A DNA stretch of 64,000 nt from positions 152,551,293 through 152,615,292 of the forward strand of contig CM043958.1 of NCBI GenBank assembly GCA_014529385.2, written 5' to 3'. Below the pieces are notes generated by a model, which was not told where the DNA came from, searched no databases, and was given only the letters and a program-made list of their open reading frames with translations. The DNA is from Adiantum capillus-veneris (lineage: Eukaryota > Streptophyta > Polypodiopsida > Polypodiales > Pteridaceae). Of this stretch, positions 25,221-37,209 are shown in pieces; within the stretch, counting starts at the first letter, position 1, and each line of letters opens with the position of its first letter. Made by a program: the position numbers and the translations under genes.

Positions 25221-25645
25221 CTAGAATTGCTCGCCGCTAAAGGTTTGGCCAAAGAGCCATCCGCGGGTGCCACGTCGTAGGAGATGAGGGTGCAGCCGTC
25301 ACTGGTGGTGATCTAGAAGGAGAGGCTCTAGCCGTCCAGCTGCACATTGCTCTGCCAATTCTGGCCTTAGTTTTTGGTCATGGCTTTCCATCCCGTGCGC
25401 AAGCCCTTGACAGAGATGGAGTGAACATCATCCACTCCTCCCACATTTGTACTGAGCACCATATTAAAGTAGGCATGACCATTCATGGTGAAGTGGATGC
25501 CACCCTTCTTGGCACAGGGCACCCGACGGTACTCCACAGGTATGATGCCTCCCCTGTACACTCCAATCTTCTCAAATGCTGGCTTCCATGTCAAAGTGCT
25601 GGGGAGGTGGGTTGCCCGCAGCTGCACCATCATAAGCTTTTCTAT
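25221..25645 (-). pseudogene. Alpha-expansin pseudogene, C-terminal part
   Basis: Minus-strand relic of an alpha-expansin, a secreted wall-loosening protein with a catalytic-like N-terminal domain and a cellulose-binding C-terminal domain. Visible in order: PPPQHFDME (frameshift), [59 protein letters not shown], then [10 protein letters not shown] stop then stands where expansins have Trp in NWGQNWQ, and two more stops fall in the LDGxSLSFxITTSDG segment (both TAG where Gln is usual). A one-base loss follows YDVAPA, and the canonical end WLFGQTFSGEQF with stop codon closes at 25221. About 140 C-terminal codons are covered; the signal peptide and first domain are absent. With three stops and two frameshifts it is a relic, but its C-terminus is still easy to align. 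Confidence 0.9.
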
Positions 25646-25683
25646 CCTCATGTCCACTTCGACATTTATTTATTTACCCTATA

Positions 25684-25740
25684 TCATCTGCATTGCTAAC
25701 AGCCTGATAGCATCATGGAAATTTCACAGTACCACTCTGG

Positions 25741-25780
<40 letters not shown>

Positions 25781-25836
25781 CATCTGCATTGCTAACAGCC
25801 TGATAGCATCATGGAAATTTCAAAGTACCACTCTGG

Positions 25837-25878
<42 letters not shown>

Positions 25879-25879
25879 G

Positions 25880-25935
<56 letters not shown>
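25684..25935. repeat. 97-bp tandem duplication ending in (CT)n / (GA)n arms
   Basis: The segment catctgcattgctaacagcc...tggacctct(CT)n occurs at 25684 and again at 25781. The second CT tract (about 25840-25874) is followed after TTTTTGACT by (GA)n at 25883-25934. CT and GA tracts are complementary, so a single strand could fold into a long hairpin. Confidence 0.95.
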
Positions 25936-25937
<2 letters not shown>

Positions 25938-27127
25938 GAGAAGAAGAAGAAGATTGTACCCTTCGTCCCATTAGGGTTTTGTAAGAGTGGGCACCGAAGG
26001 AGGATGATCACCTAGTTGTTGTCGACCTGGCTGAGCAGCACCATCATTACATCCCACGATGTTGTTAGAGAAAGGGAGTTGGCTAAGGGTGAAAACCTAA
26101 GGCTTGATCACTTCTCTCTCCTGATTGCTTGCTGTCGACTTGGCTGAGCAGCATTGCGAGTATAGCCTGCAACATTGTTAGAAAAAGGGACCTAGCTGAG
26201 AGAGTAGGTGGAACTGCAAGCTTGATCACACACACTCACTTTTTAGTAATCAGGCTCAGGGTCTGCTTAGCAATTAGTACACTTGGAAAGCGTCCATGGA
26301 TAACTTGATGCACTTGCTGTCAATTGCCAGTAGGTTCCATGGCAGCGAGCTGAGCGGCTCAGATAGTGGGCATGGTGAAATGTGATTGTTGGCCCACTTT
26401 TTGTGTGCTAGCCATCATCAGGGATGTCTTGGGCATTGTGACAGGCTTCATTGGCCGCGTCTAAGAAACAAGCAACATGGAGAAAGGTGTTATAGGTTGC
26501 ATTCCTTGTAGCTTGAGAGGCTTGAGTGTTTGCAAGCCATGGGTTGGAGCACCAATTGCTTGAAGAGATCCTAAACGAAACAAAGGGATTTGGAGGAATT
26601 TGAAGCATCCGAGCTCTTGGGCTGTGGGGGTTCACTCCTGACTAACATGTGCGCACCCGTAATTTAAGAAATATTACCTCAAGAAAGCTTGCCGTTGTTA
26701 CATGCCAATGCCCACGTGGCAAGCCATTTGCCCATTTGCGAGTGTCCTCATAGTGTTCTTCTTGCCTGCAGTCTGACACGATCGCTGCCCAAGCAATGCT
26801 CACTGAATTCCATGTCAGTTGCTCACTTGATTCCACCTTTGTGACTGTCGAGAGATGGTTGCAGATCTTGCAAGGAGTTGCAGCCACATGGCAACATATC
26901 CTCTCATTTTAATATAGATATATAAGATGTGCCTTTTCTATTTATTTGGTATAGATTTGCTATTTATTATCCTTGAGGCCCACATGTATAAGGAGGCCAT
27001 TTTAGACCTTCACTGTCCGCCTTGTTATCAAATAAGCAAGAACTACGAGGGAGCGCTCTGCTCGAAGGCCTGCTCCATGCAAGGTGCAAGGGGAAAGGAG
27101 GCCCAGGTTGGCCGGATGCTAGTGACC
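25936..27127. other. No recognised gene; local duplication
   Basis: This is the less AT-rich part of the island. A segment containing GTCGAC(C/T)TGGCTGAGCAGCA...TTGTTAGA(G/A)AAAGGGA occurs twice (about 26019-26085 and 26133-26200). Minus-strand frames at 26408-26635 and 26642-26887 are open but match nothing I know. It could be promoter or untranslated sequence of a lost gene, since it lies upstream of the expansin relic, but nothing proves that. Confidence 0.5.
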
Positions 27128-27817
27128 GCAACATGAGGCAAATGATATAGAGGTCACTAAAAGAATACCATTTTGAGAGCAAGTAAATAAAAGGAAAAGA
27201 TAATGAGTGGCAAACATCCTAAGTAGGAAATCCATTCTTGGGATTGTCTTCATGCCAAGAAAACCTCTAGCCAACTCCCAATGGATGAATTCTGACAATG
27301 GATCATCCAATTATGTCCTCAGAAATATGTTCGAAAAAGAGAAGAGGATTGTAGATGGATATTATTATCACTCTTGGATACATGCCTACTTTACTGACTT
27401 TAAATTTATATTTTCAATTGCAAGGAAATAATGGAGTTGTTTTTTCAATGCAATACATATATTGAAGTTCTCAGAAATAACTCAAAAATGCCTCTCTAAG
27501 GTGATCCATGCATTGTAGTGTCTAAGGTGATCCATGCTTCTAGTGTATGGAGTGGTGCAATTTCATGATATTGCACAAATTTATCATGGAGTGAAGTGAA
27601 CAACACACCGAGCTTGCTCATCTTTAGCTATATATTGTATCAAGCTTTTTTGCCTTGTTTGTACTCTTCGCCCTTGTCTAGCGCTTAACGAATAGACCAC
27701 AACTGTTTCGCATTAAGTAAACCTTTAGTCTTTTCTCCAAGTGTGAAATCCTTGGCCATTGAATTGTGGATATTTTTATCCCCCCCCCCCCCAATGATGG
27801 TGTTCCTTTGCATGTGT

Positions 27818-27873
<56 letters not shown>

Positions 27874-28013
27874 CCAATTTGATTGACGCTATCTAATTTT
27901 CATGTGCAAGTTACATCGAGCTAAAATTATCACCATGTGTCATAGATATAGCATATAATATTTGAAAGTTCAAGAGAAATGAATGTAAATTTTATAATAG
28001 TAAATACTTATTT
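27128..28013 (-). mobile_element. Partial RU copy (RNase H block to gag relic)
   Basis: RU sequence restarts in the LTR-distal part: RNase H block (DNEWQTS / LSRKSILGIV region, 27130-27430), gag relic (about 27440-27770, with a small duplication at 27490-27545), poly-C 27780-27792 and (GA)n about 27818-27865. The leader and primer binding site that should precede it are missing. Confidence 0.75.
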
Positions 28014-30562
28014 AAAGCTCTTATTGCTTGTGTTCAAAGTTTATCCCCTTCTTGGTTGCCATAAAGAATTCACATTCAATTATTTGATGGTTAATCAATA
28101 GTAGTGTGAAATGGGTGCTTGAACTAAGTGCTTATGCATTGTTTAATGATGAAGTGGAAAGTTTGCATTTTTGAGAAGGAGGGCCTCGATGATATAGTTA
28201 TAAAAGCAAGCGAGTTGGAAAATTAGCCTTACCAAGTAGAAATGTGTCACTAAATGTAGTAATAGAAACAAGGATCAAAGAGTCTTTTCACTAGATGATG
28301 TGGCAATAAGGACATACCATTTAAGAGATGGTCAGACATGGCAGTGCAAGCTAGCCAAGGATTGCATGTGGCATGGAGTATGAAAGAGGTTGATTGTGTT
28401 GAGCAACTAGCAAGTAATCTAGTCAAAATAATTAGGTGCATGTTGGGAATCAAGGTGGATGCATGCAAGGCTTTGAGTTGATTGCTAAATTGGTAGCATA
28501 AGTAATACATGGAGAGATGGGACAATGCTATAGAGCTTGTGAACAAGAGTTGCAATACACAAAAAGAATGATTGGAGTGGGACCCAATGGTCAGAGCATC
28601 AGGTGTTGTGCGTGCTTATTGCAAATAGTGAGGCCAAATGAATATAACGGGAGATAGTGCACATATCACGATTTGATGCAATCAATGAGGACTATGGTGA
28701 AGGCCAAGATAGACAGCAAAACTTCCAAGTTAAATTAGGGTGAGGCACTTGGTAAGTTTGCATCACAATGGCTAGTAAATAAAGAGTGACAAGCTATTGA
28801 CAATGTGGGTATAATTAAAGAGCTTGCACAGTGTGTGTGTGCGTGTGTGTGTGTGTGGTGTGCGCGCGTGTGTGTGTGAGTGATTAATTGATGAGGCTAT
28901 GCTTTGACAAGATATGGTTGTCTTTTAGCCAATTTTTTCCCTAAGAGTGGTCTCCCATCACCAAAGTGCCCAAGTGCACACACACACCACACACACACAC
29001 ATCAATGTATGAGAAAATGATTGAACCTTTCAAAATCTAGAGATTAAGAAATCAGTTGAAAGCTATTCCAAAGGCTAAATGCACACACAATCCACTAATT
29101 GAAACAAAGATTTTTTATTTTCTAATGCAATCAAGCAAAATTCACCCCAAAATTGATCTTATTAATGAGAGAAAATACTTAATTTTTCTCTCAAGAACGT
29201 GTAAATGTGTGCAATTAATGCAATTTCATCTTTATAAACAATCTTTTGTGTGATGTTCTAAACTCGTATAATTCCCATCATAAATTGGCTTCAAAAGAGG
29301 GAATTGATACAATATAGTTTATTTATATAGATGAAAAGGAGTGTTCAATTAGCAATTGCAATGGCCAAGAAGATTTGTCAATAAAATCTAGCACAGAGAA
29401 TTCTTACGATCTAATATGTTTAAGTTCTGCTAATCTAGCTAATGGCTTTGATACCAAACGAAGCTATGTGGATACATTAGTGATTATTCATAACTTACAC
29501 ATAGTTAATATAGAGATAATCTAGTGACTCATTGAGAGCTCAATATAAAAAGAGGATGGTTTCAAAAATAGACTTGATTTATGATGCAAAAAGTTGTACA
29601 AGAATTGTCTGTTTTGTAGAGCTAGATACGATCTCTAGGTAAGCCCAAAGTGAGATCATAATATACTTATCTACCACATGGGATGTTGATTAGGATTCAT
29701 ATATCTTTCACAGGGTTTTACACATATGGCTAGGATGATGATAAGGAGAGAAGGTTCACACATCAGTTGAAGGTGCAAAAAAGCTCACACCCTATTATCA
29801 TTACCTGAATAGCTTTGAGACACATCGTTACTTGGCTGGAGATTTGTGTTCATCAACAATGATCACCAAAGCATAGAAATGGATTACAACCCAAGGTTGC
29901 AATATGAGGCAAAGATATGGAGGTCACTTTGAAAGAATATAATTTTGAGAGCAAGTAAAGAAAAGGAAGAGATAATGAAGTGGCAAACATCCTAAGTAGG
30001 AAATCCGTTCTTTGGATTGTCTCCATGCCAAGCAAATCTCTATCCAACTCCCAATGGATGAATTCTTACAATGGATCATCCAAATAATGTCCTCAAAAAG
30101 ATGTTCAAAAAAGGAGAAGAGGATTGTACATGGATATTATTATCAGTCTTGGATGCATACTTACTTTGCTGACTTTAAATTTATATTTTCAATCACAAGG
30201 AAATCATAGAGTTTTTTTTTTCAATGCAATATATATATTGAAATTTTTGGAAATAACTCAAAATTGTCTCTCTAAGGTGATCCATGCATTGTAGTGTATG
30301 GAGTGGTGCAATTATCATGATATTGCGCAAATTTATCATAGAGTGAAGTGAACAAGACACCAAGCTTGCTCATCTTTAGCTGTATATTGTATCAAGCTTT
30401 GCCTTGTTTGTACTCTTCGCCCTTGTCCAGTGGCTTAACGATAGACCACAACTCTTTCGCATTAAGTAAACCTTTAGTTTTTTTCTGCCAAGTGTGAAAT
30501 CCTTGGCCGTTGAATTCTGGATATTTTTATCCCCCCCCCCAAATGATGGTGTTCCTTTGCAC

Positions 30563-30614
<52 letters not shown>

Positions 30615-30757
30615 CTTGCCAATTTGATTAACACTGTCTAATTTTCATGTGCAAGTTACATCAAGCTAAAAGTATCACCATTTGCGATAGATATAGCATA
30701 TATTATTTGAAAGTTCAAGAGAAATGAACCTAAATTTTATGATGGTAAATACTTATT
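28014..30757 (-). mobile_element. Composite repeat unit RU6, complete period
   Basis: A complete 2.74-kb period, start motif to start motif. It has GT tract 28828-28879 (with a GCGCGC interruption), AC tract about 28977-29001, primer-binding-site-like stretch 29444-29458, LTR-like part to about 29840, RNase H block about 29850-30210, gag relic about 30220-30520, poly-C 30531-30540 and (GA)n 30565-30612. From 28184 on, it is also part of the left arm of the giant inverted repeat. Confidence 0.8.
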
Positions 30758-31586
30758 TAAAGCTCTTATTGCTTGATGTTCAAAGTTTATCCCCTTCTTG
30801 GCTGCCATAAAGAATTCACATTCAAATATCTGATAGTTTAATCAATGGTAGTGTGGAAATAGGCGCTTGGACTAAGTGCTTATGTGTTGTTTTACAAAGA
30901 AGTGGAAAGTTTGCATTTTGAGAAGGAGGGCCTCGATGATATATTTATAAAAGCAAGCAAGGTGGAAAATTACCTTTACCAAGTAGAATGTATCTCTAGA
31001 TGTAGTAATAAAAACAAGAATTAAAGATCCTTTTCACTAGATGATGTGGCTATAAGGACATACCATTTAAGAGATTGTCAGACATGGTAGGTGGAAGCTA
31101 GCCATGGATTGCACGTGGCATGGAGTATGAAAGAGGTTGATTATGTTGGGAAACTAGCAAGTAATCTAGTCAAAACAATTACGTGCATGTTGGGAGTCAA
31201 GGTGGCTGCATGCAAGGTTTTGAGCTAGTTGCTAAGATTGGTAGCATAAGTAATAGATGGAGAGCTGGGACAATGCTATAGATCTTTTGGAGCAAGAGTT
31301 GCAGTACACAAAAAGAACAATTGGAGTGGGACTCAATGTCAGAGCATCAGGTGTTGTACGTGCTTATTGCAAATAGTGAGGCCGAAGAAACAGAAGGGGA
31401 GATAATGCGTATGTCACGATTTGATGCAATGAATGAGGACTATGTGGAGACCAAGCTAGACAACAAACCTTCCATCTTTGATTGGGATGAGTAACTTGGA
31501 TAATTTTGAAAGCAATTGCTGGTAAATCAAGAGTGTCAAGCTATTGACAACCTGGGCATAGTTAAAGAGCTTGCACATGTATGTGT

Positions 31587-31626
<40 letters not shown>

Positions 31627-31837
31627 TGATTGATTGATGACACTATGCTTTGACAAGATATGGTTGTCTTTTAGCCATATTTTTTTCTAAGAGTGGTCTC
31701 CTATCACCAAAGTGCCCAAATGATTTTTGGTTCCAATCATCTCCAAAATCTAGAGATTAAGAAATCAATTGAAAGCTATTCTAAAGGGCTTAAACGCGCA
31801 CACAATCACTAATCAAAACATAGATTTTTTTTTTCTA

Positions 31838-31880
<43 letters not shown>

Positions 31881-32027
31881 GGTCTTACCAATTTAATCGA
31901 CACTGTCTAATTTTCATGTGCAAGTTCCATCCAAGCTAAAGTATCACCATTTGTAATAGATATAGCATATATTTTTTGAAAGCTCAAGAGAAATAAATGT
32001 AAATCTTACGATGGTAAACACTTATTT
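30758..32027 (-). mobile_element. Composite repeat unit RU7, internally deleted
   Basis: A short unit: start motif, antisense frame and GT tract (31588-31624), then the leader jumps directly into (GA)n (31842-31881) and the next unit. The primer-binding-site stretch, LTR-like part, RNase H block and gag relic are all missing. The deletion joins 'tttctaatgca' to the GA tract. Confidence 0.8.
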
Positions 32028-32832
32028 AAAGCTCTTATTGCTTGATGTTCAAAGTTTATCCGCATCTTGGCTGCCATAAAGAATTCACATTCAAATATTT
32101 TATGGTTTAATCAATGGTAGTGTGGAAATGGGCGCTTGGACTAAGTGCTTATGTGTTGTTTTACGAGAAAGTGGAAAGTTTGCATTTTGAGAAGGAGGGC
32201 CTTGATGATATATTTATAAAAGCAAGCAAGGTGAAAAATTAGCCTTACCAAGTAGAAATGTGTCACTAGATGTAGTAATAGGAACAAGATCAAAGAGTCT
32301 TTTCACTAGATGATGTGGCTATAAGGACATACCATTTAAGAGATGGTGAGACATGGCAGGTGCGAGCTAGTCAAGTATTGCACGTGGCATGGAGTATGAA
32401 AGAGGTTGATTATGTTGGGCAACTAGCTCGTAATCTAGTCAAAATAATTACGTGCATGTTGGGAGTCACGCAAGGCTTTGAGCTGGTTCCTAAATTGGTA
32501 GCATAAGTAATACATGGAGAGCTGGGAAACTGCTATAGAGCTTGTGGAGCAAGAGTTTAGTACACAAAAAGAACAATTGGAGTGGGACCCAATGGCCAAA
32601 GCGTCAGGTGTTGTGCGTGCTTATTGCAAATAGCAAGGCCAAATAAATACAATGGGATATAGTGCACACGTCACGATTTGATGCAATCAATGAGGACTAT
32701 GGTGGAGCCCTATCTAGACAGCAAAACTTCCAAGTTAAATTGGGTGAGGCACTTGGGTAAGTTTTCATAGCAATTGATGGTAAATCAAGAGTGTCAAGCT
32801 ATTGACAACCTGGGCATAGTTAAAGAGCTTGC

Positions 32833-32884
<52 letters not shown>

Positions 32885-32979
32885 TATAAATTGATGAAGC
32901 TATGCTTTGACAAGATATGGTTTTCTTTTAGTCAATTTCTTTCCCTAAGAGTGGTCACCCATTAGCAATATGCCCAAGT

Positions 32980-33026
<47 letters not shown>

Positions 33027-34599
33027 CAATGTATGAGAAAATGATTTTTGTTCCAATCATCTCTAAAAACTAGAGATTAATATATCAGTTGAAGGCTATT
33101 CCAAAGGGCTAAACATACACACAATCACTAATTGAAACAAAGTTTTTTTTTATTTTCTTATGCAAACAAGCAAAATTCACCCCAAAATTGATCTCATTAA
33201 TGAGCGAGAAATACTTAATTGCTCTCTCAAGAACGTGTAAATATATGACATTAATGCAATTTCATCTTCTTAATCAATCTTTTGTGGGTCATGGTTCTAA
33301 ACTCTTACATATCCCATTCATAAATCCGCTTCAAAAGAAGGAAATTATACAATATAGTTTAATTATATAGATGCAAAAGAGTGTTGAATTAGCAATTGCA
33401 ATGGCCAAGAAGATTTGTCAACAAAATCTTCCACAGAGAATTTTTAGAATCTAATTAGATTAAGGTGTGCTAATCTAGCCAATGGCTTTCATACCAAATG
33501 AAGGTATGGTGGATACATTAGTGATTTTTCATAATTTACACAGAGTTAATGTATAGATAATCTAGTGACTCATTGAGAGCTCAATATACAAAGAGGATGG
33601 TTCAAAAATAGACTTAATTTATGATGCAAAATGTTCTACAACAAATATCTATTTTGTAGAGCTAGATACGATCTCTAGTTAAGCACGAGTGACATCATAA
33701 TATTCTTATCTGCCACATGCGATGTTGACTAGGATTCGTATATCTTTCACATGGTTTTTACACACATGGCTAGGATGATGATATGGAGAGAAGGTTCATA
33801 CATGAATTGAAGGTGCAACAAAGCTCAGACCCTATTATCATTACCCTGAGTAGCTTTGGGGACACCGGTTACTTGGCTGGAGATTTGTGCTCGTCAACAA
33901 TGATCACCAAAGCATAAAAATGCATTATAACCCAAGGTGACCTTAACATGAGGCAAAGGATATAGAGGTAACTTTGAAAGAATACAATTTTGAGAGCACG
34001 TAAATAAAAGGAAAAGATAATGTAGTGGCAAACATCCTAAGTAAGAAATCCATTCTTGGGATTGTCTCCATGCCAAGCAAACCTCTAGCCAACTCCCAAT
34101 GCATGAATTCTTACAATGGACCATCCAAATTATGTCCTTAGAAAGATGTTCCAAAAAGGAAAAGAGGATTGTACATGGTATTATTATCACTCTTGGATAC
34201 ATGCCTACTTTACCGACTTTGAATTTTTCATTTCAAACACAAGGAAATCATAGAGTTTTATATTCAATGCTATATATTTATTTATTTATTTATTTACTTT
34301 TTTGGAATTCTCGTAAATAACTCAAAAATGCCTCTCTCAGGTGATACATACATTGTAGTGTATGCAGTGGTGCAATTGTCATGATATTGCAAAAATTTAT
34401 CGTGGAGTGAAGTAAACAAGACACCGAGCTTGCTCATCTTTAGCTGCATGTTGTATCCAGCTTTGCCTTGTTTGTACTCTTCACCCTGATCTAGTGGCTT
34501 AACGATAGACGAGAACTCCTTTTGCATTAAGTAAACCTTTAGTTTTTTCTACCAAGTGAGAAACCCTTGGCCATTGAATTTTGGATATTTTTATCTCCC

Positions 34600-34646
<47 letters not shown>

Positions 34647-34680
34647 TTGCCCCTCCCAATGATGGTGTTTCTTTGTATGT

Positions 34681-34729
<49 letters not shown>

Positions 34730-34875
34730 CTTGCCAATTTGATTGACACTGTCTAATTTTCATGTGCAAGTTACATCAAGCTAAAAGTATCACCATGTGT
34801 GATGGATATAGCATATATTTTTTCAAAGCTCAAGAGAAATGAACACAAATTTTACGATGGTAAACACTTATTTGA
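32028..34875 (-). mobile_element. Composite repeat unit RU8, complete period
   Basis: A full 2.85-kb unit with GT tract 32838-32881, AC tract about 32985-33025, primer-binding-site-like stretch 33484-33498 (one change), LTR-like part, RNase H block about 33880-34240, gag relic about 34310-34590, a very long poly-C at 34601-34646 and (GA)n 34681-34728. The antisense frame TWQVRASQVLHVAWSMKEVD lies near 32350-32410. Confidence 0.8.
34601..34728. repeat. 46-base poly-C followed by (GA)n
   Basis: Forty-six consecutive C, a short joint, then about 48 bases of GA repeat with one GG interruption. The mirrored tract in the right arm (57545-57586) has 42 G and a GA/CT tract without the interruption. 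This is the clearest length difference between the arms. Confidence 0.95.
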
Positions 34876-37014
34876 AGCTCTTATTGCTTGATGTTCAAAG
34901 TTTATCCCCTTCTTGGCTGCCATAAAGAATTCACATTCAAATATTTGATGGTTTAGTCAATGGTAGTGTGGAAATGAGCGCTTGGATTAAGTGCTTATAT
35001 GTTGTTTTAACGAGGAGGTGGAAAGTTTGCATTTTGAGAAGGAGGGCCTTGATGATATATTTATAAAAGCAAGCAAGGTGAAAAATTAGCCTTACCAAGT
35101 AGAAATGTGTCACTAGATGTAGTAATATGAGCAAGGATCAAAGAGCCTTTTCACTAGATGATGTGGCTATAAGGACATACCAGTTAAGAGATGGTCAGGA
35201 CATGGTAGGTGCAAGCTAGCCATGGATTGCACATGGCATGGAGTATGAAAGAGGTTGATTATGTTGGGCAACTAGCAAGTAATCTAGTCAAAACAATTAC
35301 GTGCATGTTGGGAGTCAAGGTGCGCTGCACACAAGGCTTTATCTGGTTGCTAATTGAATGATTGGAGTGGGACCCAATGGTCAGAGCATCAAGTGTTGTG
35401 CGTGCTTATTGCAATTAGCTAGGCCAAATAAGTACAAGGGGATAATGCGCATGTCACGATTTGATGCAATCAATGAGGACTATGGGGAGCCTAAGCTAGA
35501 CAACAAAACTTCATGTTTGATAGGGTGAGTAACTTGGGTAAGTTTGCATAGCAATCGCTGGTAAATCAAGAGTGTCAAGCTATTGACAACTTGGGTATAG
35601 TTAAAGAGCTGGCACATGTGTGTGTGTGTGTGTGTGAGTAAGTGATTTATGAGGCTATGCTTTGACAAGATATGGTTATCTTTTAGCCAATTTTTTTTTC
35701 TAAGAGTGGTCTCCCATCACCAAAGTGCTTAAGTGCAGCCACACACACACACAGATCAATGTATGAGAAAATGATTTTTGGTTCGAATCATCTCCAAAAA
35801 CTAGAGCTCAATAAATTAGTTGAAAGCTATTTCAAAGGGCTAAAGCGCACACAATCACTAATTGAAACAAAGATTTTTGATTTTCTAATGCAATCAAGAA
35901 AATTCATCCCAAATTTGATCTTATTAATGAGCGAGAAATACTTATTTGCTCTCTTAAGAACGTGTAAATCTAAGCAATTAATGCAATTTCATCTTCTTAA
36001 TCAATCATTTGTGGGTGGGTTCTAAACTCGTACATATCCCATCATAAATTGGCTTCAAAAGAGGAAAATTTTATAATGTAGTTTATTATATAGATGCAAA
36101 GGAGTGTTGAATTATCAATTGCAATGCCAAGAAGATTTGTCAATGAAATCTAGCACAAAGAATTCTTAGGATCTAATTAGATTAAGGTGTGCTAATCCAG
36201 CTAATGCCTTTGATACTGAATGAATCTATGGTGGATACATTAGTGATTTTTCATAACTTACACATAGTTAATGTAGACATCACCAAAGCATAAAAATGGA
36301 TTATAACCCAAGGTGACCTCAACATGAGGCAAAGGATATGGAGGTCACTTTGAAAGACACAATTTTAAGAGGAAGTAAATAAAAGAAAAAGATAATGTAG
36401 TGGCAAACATCCTAAGTAGGAAATCCGTTCTTGGGATAGTCTCCATACCAAGCAAACCTCTAGGCAACTCCCAATGGATGAATTCTTATAATGGATCATC
36501 CACATTATGTCCTCAGAAAGATGTTCAGAAAAGGAGAAGAGAATTGTACATGGATATTATTATCACTCTTGGTACATGCCTACTTTACCGACTTTGAATT
36601 TATCTTTTCAATCGCAAGGAAATTATAGAGATTTATTTTCAATGCTATATATATATTGAAATTCTCAGAAATAACTCAAAAATGCCTCTCTAAGGTGATG
36701 CATGCATTGTAGTGTATGCAGTGGTGCAATTGTCATGATATTGCACAAATTTATCATGGAGTGAAGTGAACAAGACACCGAGCTTGCTCATCTTTAGCTA
36801 CATGTTGTATCAAGCATTGCCATATTTGTACTCTTCGCTCTTATCTAGCAGCTTAATGATAGACCATAACTCCTTTTGCATTAAGTAAACCTTTAGTTTT
36901 TCTGCCAAGTGTGAAACCCTTGCCCGTTGAATTGTGGATATTTTTATCTCTCCCCCCCGCCCCCCCCAACCGCCAAATGATGGTGTTCCTTCGTATATAG
37001 AAAGAGCAAGAGAG

Positions 37015-37074
<60 letters not shown>

Positions 37075-37209
37075 GGGCTTGCCAATTTGATTGACACTAT
37101 CTAATTTTTATGTGCAAGTTACATCAAGCTAAAAGTATAAGATAAATCATTTATTTTTTGAAAGCTCAAGAGAAATGAACATAAATTTTACGATGGTAAA
37201 CACTTATTT
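34876..37209 (-). mobile_element. Composite repeat unit RU9, partly deleted
   Basis: A 2.33-kb unit with a leader and short GT (35618-35637) and AC (35738-35753) tracts. The primer-binding-site-like stretch at 36206-36220 has changes (GATACTGAA). Most of the LTR-like part is missing: 'taatgtagacatcaccaaagc' joins its start directly to the RNase H block at about 36275. The gag relic, a C-rich run (36952-36967) and (GA)n 37008-37072 follow. Confidence 0.8.
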
